Source: Chitinophaga eiseniae (GTDB lineage: Bacteria > Bacteroidota > Bacteroidia > Chitinophagales > Chitinophagaceae). Taken from it: DNA of 64,000 bases. Below, piece by piece: positions 26,746 through 34,209 of this stretch (the stretch's first letter is position 1; every line of letters begins with the position of its first letter). Made by a program: the position numbers and the translations under genes. Under the pieces are notes generated by a model, which saw only the letters and a program-made list of their open reading frames with translations, was not told where the DNA came from and searched no databases. The stretch lies in NCBI RefSeq assembly GCF_012641265.1, contig NZ_JABAHZ010000001.1, positions 1,302,001 to 1,366,000 on the forward strand, written 5' to 3'.

Positions 26746-27690
26746 TTAGTTTACCTCAACCAGGTTGCCGGTTTGCTTTATTTTCAACCCATATGAAAGG
26801 GATAGAATGTTGAGAATTTCAGTAATATCATCCTCTTTCAAAAAAGAACCGGTAAAAGTCCGTTTGTTAATCTCCGTATTGCCGGAAACGATTTTAACAG
26901 GCAGACTGGCCTCTATTGCAGCAAATACATCCCTTAACGGCGTATTCCTGAATACCAGCAATTGTGAAGTCCATGCTGTATTGACAGCTACATTATTTTC
27001 TATTTTCCCTTCCCTGCGTTGCACCGCATAGGTGAATTGTTGTGCGGGAGACAGTATAGCTGGCTGCGTTGCCGGCCCACCGGAAATGGCTACCTGTACG
27101 CGGCCTGTTTTGACCTCCACGCTGGCCATTTCATTGGCGCCCGCATCCGAAACAACAAATGATGTTCCCAATACATTTACGTTCAGATGCGATGCTTTCA
27201 CGGTGAACCTGGCATCCGGATTTTTTCTGATGTCAAAAAAAGCTTCACCATTGAGCGTTACACTTCTGTCTCTGCTAAATTTTGCGGGGTAACGGAGCCG
27301 GCTGTTAACATTCAGCACCACGATGGAACTATCTGGTAATATCACCTCCCTGACCTGGTACTGGTTAGTTACCACCGTATACATGACCGGAGTGGCCATC
27401 AAATCTGTTAGCTCATTTCTAAACAAATACCCTCCGAATAAAATGCCGGTCAAACAAGCCGCAGCTGCCCAGTTCAGGTAGCGTGGTTTCCTTATGGAGC
27501 CGGTCTTAATAATGGTCTTAATATTACTTAAAGCCCTCTCCTTTCTTTCATCATACTGGCCCTGATCTGTTTCTTTATCAGCAGCTACCCTGGCCTCTTT
27601 AAACCACTGTTCAATGACGGCTGTTTCTTCTGTCGAAGCGTGGCCGGACAAATAATTACTGACAATCTTTTTTAACTTCAGCAGATTCAT
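26746..27690 (-). CDS. FecR-family anti-sigma factor
   Basis: The 314 residues show an N-terminal cytoplasmic helical domain (LLKLKKIVSNYLSGHASTEE), one membrane segment (about 88-107; YLNWAAAACLTGILFGGYLF), the FecR domain (ILPDSSIVVLNVNSRLRYPA and FDIRKNPDARFTVKASHLNV), and a C-terminal STN-like domain (VFAAIEASLPVKIVSGNTEI). It crosses the inner membrane, binds the sigma factor in the cytoplasm, and receives the signal from the receptor's STN domain in the periplasm. It is located between the sigma factor and the receptor, as is usual. Confidence 0.9.
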   Translation of the reverse strand: MNLLKLKKIVSNYLSGHASTEETAVIEQWFKEARVAADKETDQGQYDERKERALSNIKTIIKTGSIRKPRYLNWAAAACLTGILFGGYLFRNELTDLMATPVMYTVVTNQYQVREVILPDSSIVVLNVNSRLRYPAKFSRDRSVTLNGEAFFDIRKNPDARFTVKASHLNVNVLGTSFVVSDAGANEMASVEVKTGRVQVAISGGPATQPAILSPAQQFTYAVQRREGKIENNVAVNTAWTSQLLVFRNTPLRDVFAAIEASLPVKIVSGNTEINKRTFTGSFLKEDDITEILNILSLSYGLKIKQTGNLVEVN

Positions 27691-27769
27691 TGCAGACGAT
27701 TCTCTAATAGTATGTGCTGAAAAAGGGTAAGTAGTACCGGTACAACCAGGTTAAGGAATTGTTACCAAA

Positions 27770-28345
27770 TCAGTGGGAGTAGAAAATGAGGGCGATGGCG
27801 ATGCTATGCCGCAAGGCTTTTAAGGCTATATGCAGTTGATTCTTGACCGTTTGTTCTGAAATCCCCAATTTCCGGGCAATTTCAACAATACTTAGTTTGT
27901 ACTGCCGGCTGAGTAAGAATATCTCCTGGGTACGGGGAGAAAGACCGGAAATTTCCCTTTGTAATTGTTTAACTAAATCCTGCTCCTGCAGGCGATTCAG
28001 GATATCATTAAATACCGGCAGGAGGTCTTCCTGGACCCGGTCAATTTGTTCGGGTGAACTTAACAGTGATTCCAGCTTTTTAAGCGCCTGAAACCGCACC
28101 GCCTGGAAGAGATAACTTTCAAATGATTGCTGTATGGTAATGGTGTTGCGCCTTTCCCAAACAGAAACAAATACATTTTGTACGATATCCTGTGCATCGT
28201 CATAAGACCGGAGTAACTTATTGGCGAAGCTGAACAGCGGATGCCAGTATTTGTTGTACAACAGATCGAATGCTTTCATATCCGATTGCTGGATACGATG
28301 CAACAGATCAGTGTCATTCCATTCAGTTGTACGTTTGGCGCTCAT
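27770..28345 (-). CDS. ECF (FecI-like) RNA polymerase sigma factor
   Basis: The 191 residues contain sigma region 2 (about 24-90; FDLLYNKYWHPLFSFANKLL and AQDIVQNVFVSVWERR) and region 4 (about 128-180; LSPRTQEIFLLSRQYKLSIV and ARKLGISEQTVKNQLHIALK), with no other domain. This is the normal build of Bacteroidota FecI-type sigma factors, which direct transcription of the neighbouring receptor operon. It is followed by the FecR gene after 79 bases. Upstream on the - strand, TACTTTG near 28360 could be part of its own promoter. Confidence 0.9.
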   Translation of the reverse strand: MSAKRTTEWNDTDLLHRIQQSDMKAFDLLYNKYWHPLFSFANKLLRSYDDAQDIVQNVFVSVWERRNTITIQQSFESYLFQAVRFQALKKLESLLSSPEQIDRVQEDLLPVFNDILNRLQEQDLVKQLQREISGLSPRTQEIFLLSRQYKLSIVEIARKLGISEQTVKNQLHIALKALRHSIAIALIFYSH

Positions 28346-28677
28346 AAAACTGCCGCAAAGTAAATATTTTTCGCTTCAAATAGAGGAGGTTTCCGATGGA
28401 GGTGCGTTCTATAATCGTTGCTTTTCAATATAGTAGCGGTTTATTGAGGCAATATTATCGTTTCGTTAACCTTATGCGAAAGATACAGTGAAGGCTTTAG
28501 AAAAGTGACAATGAAGTTGACAGTGTAGCCGTTCCGGCTGAAATTTTAAAAGAACTCCTCTGTATTCATTCATACAAAAAAATCAGGGCGGTATACTTCC
28601 GGTATGCGGCTCTTAACTGCATTAAGCGCCCTGCTGATAAAAACGAATCAATCCTGAAAAGCGTATCTTTATACACT
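28346..28677. promoter_or_regulatory. Divergent promoter region between sigma factor and Crp/Fnr gene
   Basis: The region separates two divergent genes. CAGGGCG (28584-28590) and CGCCCTG (28627-28633) form an inverted repeat around a 36-base loop. On the + strand TATCTTTA at 28662-28669 is close to the TAnnTTTG element and lies nine bases before the ATG of the Crp/Fnr gene. No other gene is seen. Confidence 0.35.
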
Positions 28678-29265
28678 ATGGATACTGCTATGCTTTTAAA
28701 GGCCCACGTGGCCAAATTAGCCTCCCTTACGGAGGCGGAGTTTGAACATTTTTATAGTCACTTTAAACCCATTTCTTTCAAAAAAGGACAAATGGTGATA
28801 AGGGAAGGAGATAAAGTTGATTGTGAATATTTTGTTGTTGCCGGTTGCCTGAAAACATTCTACATCAACGATGATGTTAAGATGCATATTCTCCAGTTTG
28901 CCATGTCAACATGGTGGGCATCCGACTACCAGGCGTTATATTCGGGAACCAGGGCCACTGTGAACGTAGACTGCATTACAGATGCTGACCTGCTTATCCT
29001 TTCAAACGACGACAGAGAAAAGCTTTGCGGTGAGATCCCCCAGGTAGGCCACTTTTTCCGCTGGCGAACCAACAGAGGCTATGTGGCCGCACATAAGAGA
29101 TTGCTGTCTTTTATGAACAATGACGCCAAAACACGTTACGAAGAGTTGATGCAGTTATATCCACAGCTTTACAGCATCGTTCCCAAGCACCTTATAGCCG
29201 CCTACCTGGGCGTTTCCAGGGAAACACTCAGCCGTTTGTATAACAACCATAAGAATGTGATATAG
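28678..29265 (+). CDS. Crp/Fnr-family transcriptional regulator
   Basis: The 195 residues contain a cyclic-nucleotide-binding-like beta-barrel (about 20-120; ISFKKGQMVIREGDKVDCEY and FVVAGCLKTFYIND) and a C-terminal winged helix whose recognition helix is AAYLGVSRETLSRLYNNH (about 172-190). The classical cAMP-binding Arg-Ser pattern is not seen, which is usual for Bacteroidota members. It precedes, on the same strand, a secreted NTF2/ABM protein and a nitronate monooxygenase, which it may control. A palindrome at 29299-29314 is a candidate binding site. Confidence 0.85.
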   Translation: MDTAMLLKAHVAKLASLTEAEFEHFYSHFKPISFKKGQMVIREGDKVDCEYFVVAGCLKTFYINDDVKMHILQFAMSTWWASDYQALYSGTRATVNVDCITDADLLILSNDDREKLCGEIPQVGHFFRWRTNRGYVAAHKRLLSFMNNDAKTRYEELMQLYPQLYSIVPKHLIAAYLGVSRETLSRLYNNHKNVI

Positions 29266-29298
29266 GTCACGTAATATACTTCCTCCCCCGTTGTTACT

Positions 29299-29314
29299 TT
29301 GTATTGTAATACAA
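29299..29314. promoter_or_regulatory. Palindromic operator candidate
   Basis: TTGTATT-GT-AATACAA is a perfect inverted repeat with seven-base arms. It lies 31 bases before the ATG at 29345 and overlaps TACTTTG, a promoter-like element. Since it follows the Crp/Fnr gene directly, it may be the site that regulator binds; this is inference. Confidence 0.4.
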
Positions 29315-29344
29315 AACACCATTACTACCAGAAAATATAGGTAT

Positions 29345-30142
29345 ATGAAAGCATTATTGATAACAGCCTTTTTGCCCTTTTGGTGGTGGGGTTCCCAGGC
29401 ACAAAACTACAATACAATGGAAACAACACAGAAAGATGCAATACAGGTATCTCAAGTACTGGAGAACGATTATTTTACAGGTATCTATACTGGTGATACA
29501 GGAAAGCTCCGGAAGATTTATCATCCCGGAACGCTTCTTTTTGGGGATGTAAAAGACCAGCCCTATGCGAAAACGCTGGACGAATATTTAACCGGCGTGG
29601 CAGGCAGGCAAAGCCCTAAAGATTCAGGCAAAACTTTTAAAGGCGAAGTGCTGAACATCCGCGTTACCAACTCCATCGCGGTGGCCGAAGTAAGGGTAAA
29701 GATGTATGATTTTCTTTATCAGGAATATTTGTCTTTTCACAAGCTAAACGGCAACTGGCTTATCGTTAATAAAATGATCAGCGACGTTGCAAAAAATGTC
29801 GCAGATCCGGAGAATGACAGGTCAACAACCAATGAGTCCGCGGATAAAAAGCTAAGATTGATTGCTACCATGGAAGTACTTCCGGGTTTCGAGACCGATG
29901 TTAAAAAAGCAATCAGTGTAATGGCCGTTGAAACCCGAAAAGAGGCTGGTGTTGAATTGTTTCTGATCAATACCCAATCCGATTCACCCCAGACGATTGT
30001 TGTTTACGAGGTATATCAAAGCAGCGAGATTTTTGAGCTGCACAAAGCAGCTCCACATGCCAAAGCATTCTTCGAGTTTGTGAAAGGTAAGATCAAAAAT
30101 GATAAAATAGCGACCACTTTTTTGACAGATATAAGCAATTAA
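29345..30142 (+). CDS. Exported NTF2-like protein fused to an ABM monooxygenase-type domain
   Basis: The start at 29345 is chosen because it gives a signal peptide at once (MKALLITAFLPFWWWGSQAQ). An upstream Met at 29291 would hide it. Residues 25-145 resemble the NTF2-like/lumazine-binding-2 fold (VLENDYFTGIYTGDTGKLRK, YHPGTLLFGDVKDQPYAKTL). Residues 170-262 resemble an antibiotic biosynthesis monooxygenase (ABM) ferredoxin-like fold: LRLIATMEVLPGFETDVKKA, VELFLINTQSDSPQTIVVYE, and YQSSEIFELHKAAPHAKAFF. The catalytic activity cannot be judged. It sits between the Crp/Fnr gene and a nitronate monooxygenase, which suggests a role in oxidising a reactive small compound. Confidence 0.75.
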   Translation: MKALLITAFLPFWWWGSQAQNYNTMETTQKDAIQVSQVLENDYFTGIYTGDTGKLRKIYHPGTLLFGDVKDQPYAKTLDEYLTGVAGRQSPKDSGKTFKGEVLNIRVTNSIAVAEVRVKMYDFLYQEYLSFHKLNGNWLIVNKMISDVAKNVADPENDRSTTNESADKKLRLIATMEVLPGFETDVKKAISVMAVETRKEAGVELFLINTQSDSPQTIVVYEVYQSSEIFELHKAAPHAKAFFEFVKGKIKNDKIATTFLTDISN

Positions 30143-30220
30143 GAGTTGTGTAGAAATTGAAACAATACACAATAGGTCTAGGTTGTCATATTTGATTAAA
30201 GATCATAAAGTGATTAAATT

Positions 30221-31300
30221 ATGTGGAACAATACAGCAGTAACAAAACTTCTTGGGATTGACTACCCTATTTTTCAAGGTCCGTTTGGCGGCAATCTTTC
30301 ATCGACCAGCCTGGTTGCCACTATTTCCAATGCGGGTGGGTTGGGAGGCTTTGGCGCATATACGAATACGCAGCAGGAGATTATTGAAATAGACAGGCAG
30401 ATAAAAGCTGCTACCAATAAAGGTTATAATCTGAACCTTTGGGTGTCTGATACGGATATTCCCGGTGGGAATGGCACTGTTAGCGATGAACAGTATGAGA
30501 AAACAGCACAGTTGTTCAGACCTTTTTTTGATGAAGTAGGGCTACCCTTGCCGGAGAAGCCCGCTCCTTTCCATTCAGGATTTGAAAATCAATTACAGGT
30601 AGTGTTGGATTTGCGCCCGAAAGTTTTCAGTTATATGTTCGGCACACTGTCACCGGATATCCTGGAAGAATGTCGCAAGCGCGGTATCATCACCGTAGGC
30701 GTTGCCACTACATTGGATGAAGCTATCGCCCTGGAAGCATCGGGGACAGATATGATCATTGCGTCGGGTTTTGAGGCAGGCGGTCATCGTCCCTCCTTCC
30801 TGGCCTCTGCCGAATCATCTACGACAGGTAGTTTTGTGCTGTTACAATTAATCCGGGAAAAAGTAAAAGTTCCGGTAATCGCCGCAGGTGGCATCGCTAC
30901 CGGTAAAGGCATCGCAGCGGCGTTAGCGTTGGGAGCAGATGCCGTTCAGGTGGGCACGGCATTTCTGGCTTGCGATGAATCCGGTGCGCTACCTATTCAC
31001 AAGGAAATGCTTTTTTCCGACAGGGCAAAATATACGTCACTCACGCGCGCATTCACCGGTAGGTTGGGTAGAGGGATCGCCAATCAAATTACCAAAGGCT
31101 TAGAGGGCAAGGAAGGACAACTGCTGCCATTTCCTTTACAAACACAATTCACGTCCTCTTTAAGGAAATCTTCACTGGACAAGGAGAAATGGGATATGGT
31201 ATTTTTTTGGGGCGGACAAGTAGCGCCGTTGTTAAAGCACAGAAAGGCAGCTGAACTAATGCGTGCATTGGTGGAGGAAACGACTGCATTTTATTCATGA
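30221..31300 (+). CDS. Nitronate monooxygenase (2-nitropropane dioxygenase family)
   Basis: The 359 residues match FMN-dependent nitronate monooxygenases: the N-terminal IFQGPFGGNLSSTSLVATIS, the active-site His189 in GFEAGGHRPSF, and the phosphate-binding part VPVIAAGGIATGKGIAAALA with LGADAVQVGTAFLAC. The enzyme oxidises toxic alkyl nitronates with oxygen. Length is normal. It is 78 bases downstream of the NTF2/ABM gene and faces the same way, so it is likely in the same regulatory unit. Confidence 0.9.
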   Translation: MWNNTAVTKLLGIDYPIFQGPFGGNLSSTSLVATISNAGGLGGFGAYTNTQQEIIEIDRQIKAATNKGYNLNLWVSDTDIPGGNGTVSDEQYEKTAQLFRPFFDEVGLPLPEKPAPFHSGFENQLQVVLDLRPKVFSYMFGTLSPDILEECRKRGIITVGVATTLDEAIALEASGTDMIIASGFEAGGHRPSFLASAESSTTGSFVLLQLIREKVKVPVIAAGGIATGKGIAAALALGADAVQVGTAFLACDESGALPIHKEMLFSDRAKYTSLTRAFTGRLGRGIANQITKGLEGKEGQLLPFPLQTQFTSSLRKSSLDKEKWDMVFFWGGQVAPLLKHRKAAELMRALVEETTAFYS

Positions 31301-31319
31301 ACGGTAAAAAACCAGCATC

Positions 31320-31405
31320 ATGAACCATTCAAAAGTATAGTATGTTACCGGTGCTTCACGTGGAAAGCGGTGACCGTGACTGCGGGTTTCAACTAAGCAG
31401 GTATT
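31320..31405 (+). pseudogene. Decayed 5' fragment of a short-chain dehydrogenase gene
   Basis: From ATG at 31320 the frame reads MNHSKV, a TAG stop, then YVTGASRG, the Rossmann glycine-rich motif of SDR enzymes. After a small deletion, another frame reads KAVTVTAGFN, a stop and AGI, which matches the next SDR segment (usually KAVLAAGFNVAGT-like). The TAG is where a Trp codon is usual in such genes. Only about 30 codons survive, with two stops and a deletion. It lies 20 bases after the nitronate monooxygenase gene. Confidence 0.65.
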
Positions 31406-31451
31406 GTGATCGTCCTTTCGACCATGTTACCATGTCATTCGTTCCTTCTGA

Positions 31452-31556
31452 TTACTGCAACGATTCGCGGTAAGCCACTGGAGATATATTGGTTTTCTGT
31501 CTGAAAAATTTTCTAAATTCCTTCGCTCCAATTCTTCTATCCGTCTTTTCAATACT
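31452..31556 (-). pseudogene. Decayed 3' fragment of an AraC-type regulator gene
   Basis: On the - strand a 34-codon open piece ends with IGAKEFRKFFRQKTNISP and VAYRESLQ before its stop. This matches the last helix-turn-helix part of AraC-type regulators (usually ...F..x.F+..TG.SP..YR). An in-frame stop lies directly upstream, and no helix 1-4 sequence is seen. SDR and AraC genes are often neighbours in this phylum, so this and the fragment at 31320-31405 may be one decayed pair. Confidence 0.5.
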
Positions 31557-31662
31557 TCATTTCTTATTCAACTAAATGTATAAGGTAGTTCCCCAACTTT
31601 GTAATGCGGTGGGGCGCTTATGATTCCGATCACCTTTTACTATCCCCTTATGGATTCTAAGT

Positions 31663-32291
31663 TCAGGTAAAACTTATACCATGTTTTTGCAAACATGATT
31701 TTCCCAAAAAAGTTAAAAGTTGGTTGGCAAGTTGATACACTTTTGTTATCCTTATTTGAGGATAACTGTGCCCCTTGTCAGAGTCAGCGTGTGTAGCGTA
31801 CTTAATTGCCGTAACCATCATCTTACAGAAAGCATCTCTATTATAACCGCCTTTCACAGCAGTATGCAAGTTTTTCTTTAATTTCGCTGGGGTATTTAAG
31901 TCTTCTGAAATTTCTTTACAGAAATGGTAGTGTAGCCAAACTTCAAAACAGGGATTGCTGATTGCTGTATTCCAGTTTGCCGCATCAGCACAGCTTTGAA
32001 TTAGAGAGTATATATCCTTCTTCGGCCATTTGTCAACATCTAACACAAACCAAACATTGTCCTCCTTCTCAATTCCCTTTTATAAGCATATTCATCAATT
32101 CTTTGTTGCATATGTTTCACGGCCGACTTTCCCCCATCTCTAGGAACAATTTCAACAATAACCCTTTGAGACAAATTCTTGAAAAACGTAAAATAATCAT
32201 CCTCTCTTTCACCTTCAGCTACTATTATGAATTTTCTGAAGTCCCTGTGTGGTTTTCCTTTCTTGTATCCCCTATTAGTATTCCTTGGCAT
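31663..32291 (-). pseudogene. rloB: RloB-like (AbiLii-type) gene with a frameshift
   Basis: Two overlapping frames encode one RloB protein. The first (32291-32040) has RKFIIVAEGEREDDYFTFF, holding the acidic Glu of the Toprim-like site. The second (from 32046 down to 31663) continues with VLDVDKWPKKD, holding the Asp-x-Asp, and ends with YQLANQLLTFLGKSCLQ. Reading the second frame from about 32075 gives KEDNVWFVLDVDKW, so a single extra base (or a -1 shift) near 32065-32095 joins them. RloB pairs with RloA ATPases in AbiL-type anti-phage systems. The gene overlaps rloA by 17 bases. It is either broken, a sequencing error, or uses frameshifting; I see no canonical slippery heptamer. Confidence 0.8.
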
Positions 32292-33612
32292 ATTGTTCCC
32301 AATTAAGATCCCTTAAATTCCCTAAAAATGGAATAGCCCCAAATCGCCCTGACAAATACCCCTTACGAATGTCAAGATCCGGTCGAACATCATAGTCACT
32401 CAGAGGATAAAATTGAGAGGCCCCTTCATCATTCTTCTCTGCAAACCAGATTTCATCTTGGCGGAACAAGTCAAGATCTAATAGATTTGATTCGTGTGTA
32501 GTAAATATTAATTGTCCTTTTATTCCTACCTTTTGGATTTTACTAATAAACTCCTTTAGTAAGGAAGCATGAATACTCTGATCTATTTCATCAATCAAAA
32601 TTGTAATTGGGAACTTATTAAGTAAAAATATCGCAGGTATAAAATCAATGAGTCTCAAGGTGCCATCGGACTCATTAAAAAGCTCAAATTTAACCTTCTC
32701 ACCTTTATTATCTATGTGATATGTTATTGCCTTCTTTACAACCGGTTTACCATTTTCTATAAGAGCAATGGCATTTTTATAGTCTCCAACAGCTTCTCTA
32801 TCGCCTCCTTTTATTCTATTTAATACCCGCTCTTTTTCCGACAGATTGTCTTCACCAAAGAACTGATCGAAATCAATAGTTTGTATATCTATTTCATGGA
32901 TTCCTGTATGAAACCCATGCATAGTAGAATTAGTGAATTCTTTAAACTCATGATCTTTTGTAAAATGTTCAACTAATCCCGCATACTTGGTATTGGGGAA
33001 AATAATTAGCAAATTTGTTTCAAACCACTGGAATGCTTCGCTTATTTCTTTATACTTTTTATCTTTTACCAAAAATATAAATGGTACGTTATGCTCTAAT
33101 ACATCCTCTTCATAGATTTTGACTAATAACTCATCCTTACCGGTCTTAATATACTTAGGATGTAATTTTAAACTGGTTTTCCCTTTTTTTTGCCTTTTCC
33201 GTTCAAAAATAAGTTCATCAGCCTTCTTACCATAATATAAACGATACAACCATTCTTCCACTATTTCTTCGTTGGAAATAGAAATACCATATGCATATCC
33301 TTTTCGACCAACAACAAATTCTATTTCCAGCGATGATGGCTTTCCTTTAGTGTCAGCTAACTTAAATTTTAGATCACTATCTATGACTCTAATATCTCCT
33401 TCTTTTACTATTTGGCTTAATAGGCCAATTGCCATAATTAGGTTGGACTTTCCAGCTCCATTTGCACCATAAATAACGGCCGATTTGAGTAAATCTAAAT
33501 TAGTGAGCTTGTGAACGTGTTCGGGTAAACGTCGGACCTCGCCAGTAAGCATATTAAATTCTGTCTCTTGGTGAAATGACAAAATATTTTCTGCTACAAA
33601 TCTTATAAGCAT
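32275..33612 (-). CDS. rloA: RloA-like (AbiLi-type) AAA ATPase of a defence pair
   Basis: The 445 residues match the AAA-15/21 ATPases of RloA and AbiLi. The Walker A motif is GANGAGKS (residues 49-56), the Walker B region is FPITILIDEIDQSIHASL, and a sensor His-containing segment is LIFTTHESNLLDLDLFRQDE. A C-terminal part ends in YLSGRFGAIPFLGNL, typical for the family. In known systems the ATPase and the RloB partner together abort phage infection. The gene overlaps the frameshifted rloB by 17 bases. Palindromic TTATAACGA boxes upstream (33682-33707) could be operators. It opens the AT-rich acquired part of the window. Confidence 0.85.
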   Translation of the reverse strand: MLIRFVAENILSFHQETEFNMLTGEVRRLPEHVHKLTNLDLLKSAVIYGANGAGKSNLIMAIGLLSQIVKEGDIRVIDSDLKFKLADTKGKPSSLEIEFVVGRKGYAYGISISNEEIVEEWLYRLYYGKKADELIFERKRQKKGKTSLKLHPKYIKTGKDELLVKIYEEDVLEHNVPFIFLVKDKKYKEISEAFQWFETNLLIIFPNTKYAGLVEHFTKDHEFKEFTNSTMHGFHTGIHEIDIQTIDFDQFFGEDNLSEKERVLNRIKGGDREAVGDYKNAIALIENGKPVVKKAITYHIDNKGEKVKFELFNESDGTLRLIDFIPAIFLLNKFPITILIDEIDQSIHASLLKEFISKIQKVGIKGQLIFTTHESNLLDLDLFRQDEIWFAEKNDEGASQFYPLSDYDVRPDLDIRKGYLSGRFGAIPFLGNLRDLNWEQYAKEY

Positions 33613-33681
33613 GAAATGACTTTTAAATAGATAGGATGTAATATTCGCTTATCGCTCCAACTAAGATAGCATTTTATCTAT

Positions 33682-33707
33682 TTATAACGAAAAAATCGTT
33701 ATAACGA
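33682..33707. promoter_or_regulatory. Palindromic operator-like boxes upstream of rloA
   Basis: TTATAACGA occurs twice in direct orientation (33682-33690, 33699-33707), and its complement TCGTTATAA (33696-33704) overlaps the second copy. The spacing of 17 bases and the palindromic form suggest a bound dimeric regulator 75-95 bases before the rloA start. Confidence 0.5.
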
Positions 33708-33768
33708 TAATTTTTCCAAGAATTTCTATCCTTGCATATCACTCCACAGCATTATCACCAAAAACAAA

Positions 33769-33801
33769 AAAACCTTGTAGAATCAGCTTCTACAAGGTTT
33801 T
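33769..33801 (-). terminator. Hairpin terminator, - strand
   Basis: Perfect 14-base arms (33769-33782 and 33788-33801) with a five-base loop are followed, on the - strand, by a run of T. It would end a - strand transcript coming from 33830-34200, where no protein gene is seen. A tRNA T-arm-like piece (GGTTCGAAT on the - strand) lies close by at about 33857-33865. Confidence 0.7.
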
Positions 33802-34142
33802 AATTACGTAAGAGTATTTCTTTTTACTCTCCTTCGTGATCCCTATGGTACAAAATTCGAACCAGTTGATAGAGGACAGCACTCTAATTGCAAATATTAT
33901 AGATATGTAATATTCTCACTGTAAATTATTTAAAGAACCAATTTGACTATTTAATACTACGATCAGTAATACCGATGCAAATAAAAGCAAAAATTGTAAC
34001 ACAACAAACAGTTTGGCTTATTTTTTGAAGATATATTATATATATTACTAATATATTATTATTCCTGGCCTTGAAATGTTGAGGAAATTGTTAATCTTCC
34101 ATTAACGTGGAAGTAATTAACAATAATCGCATTTTGAACAAA

Positions 34143-34150
34143 TATCTTTG
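34143..34150 (+). promoter_or_regulatory. Candidate -7 promoter element (TATCTTTG)
   Basis: TATCTTTG is an exact TAnnTTTG match, 59 bases before the start of the RepA-like gene. A TTTG at 34133 is too close to be the -33 element. The palindrome at 34088-34123 lies just upstream and could serve autoregulation. Confidence 0.45.
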
Positions 34151-34209
34151 CCTGCCATAAAAATTCTGACAATTTACAGTATATTCGATTCGTTAGTCCA
34201 TTTCATTCT

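Larger units (their letters stand above)
33613..34209. other. Origin-like intergenic region upstream of the RepA-like gene
   Basis: This 597-base region has the rloA operators, the - strand terminator, a very AT-rich block (34031-34065, runs of ATATTA), and a 36-base interrupted palindrome at 34088-34123 (arms TTGTTAATCTTCC and GGAAG-TA-ATTAACAA). The AT-rich block and palindrome next to a RepA-like ATPase gene are the kind of layout seen at replication origins. No protein gene is seen. Confidence 0.45.

Noticed and set aside
32040..32100. Programmed frameshift in rloB
   Set aside because: AAAAGGG occurs, but not in the phase needed for a -1 heptamer shift. Left open only as one of three explanations of the broken frame.
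33840..33900. Possible tRNA gene on the - strand
   Set aside because: Only a T-loop-like GGTTCGAAT is present; the T stem pairs poorly, and no acceptor, D or anticodon arm can be built. Kept only as a possible remnant.
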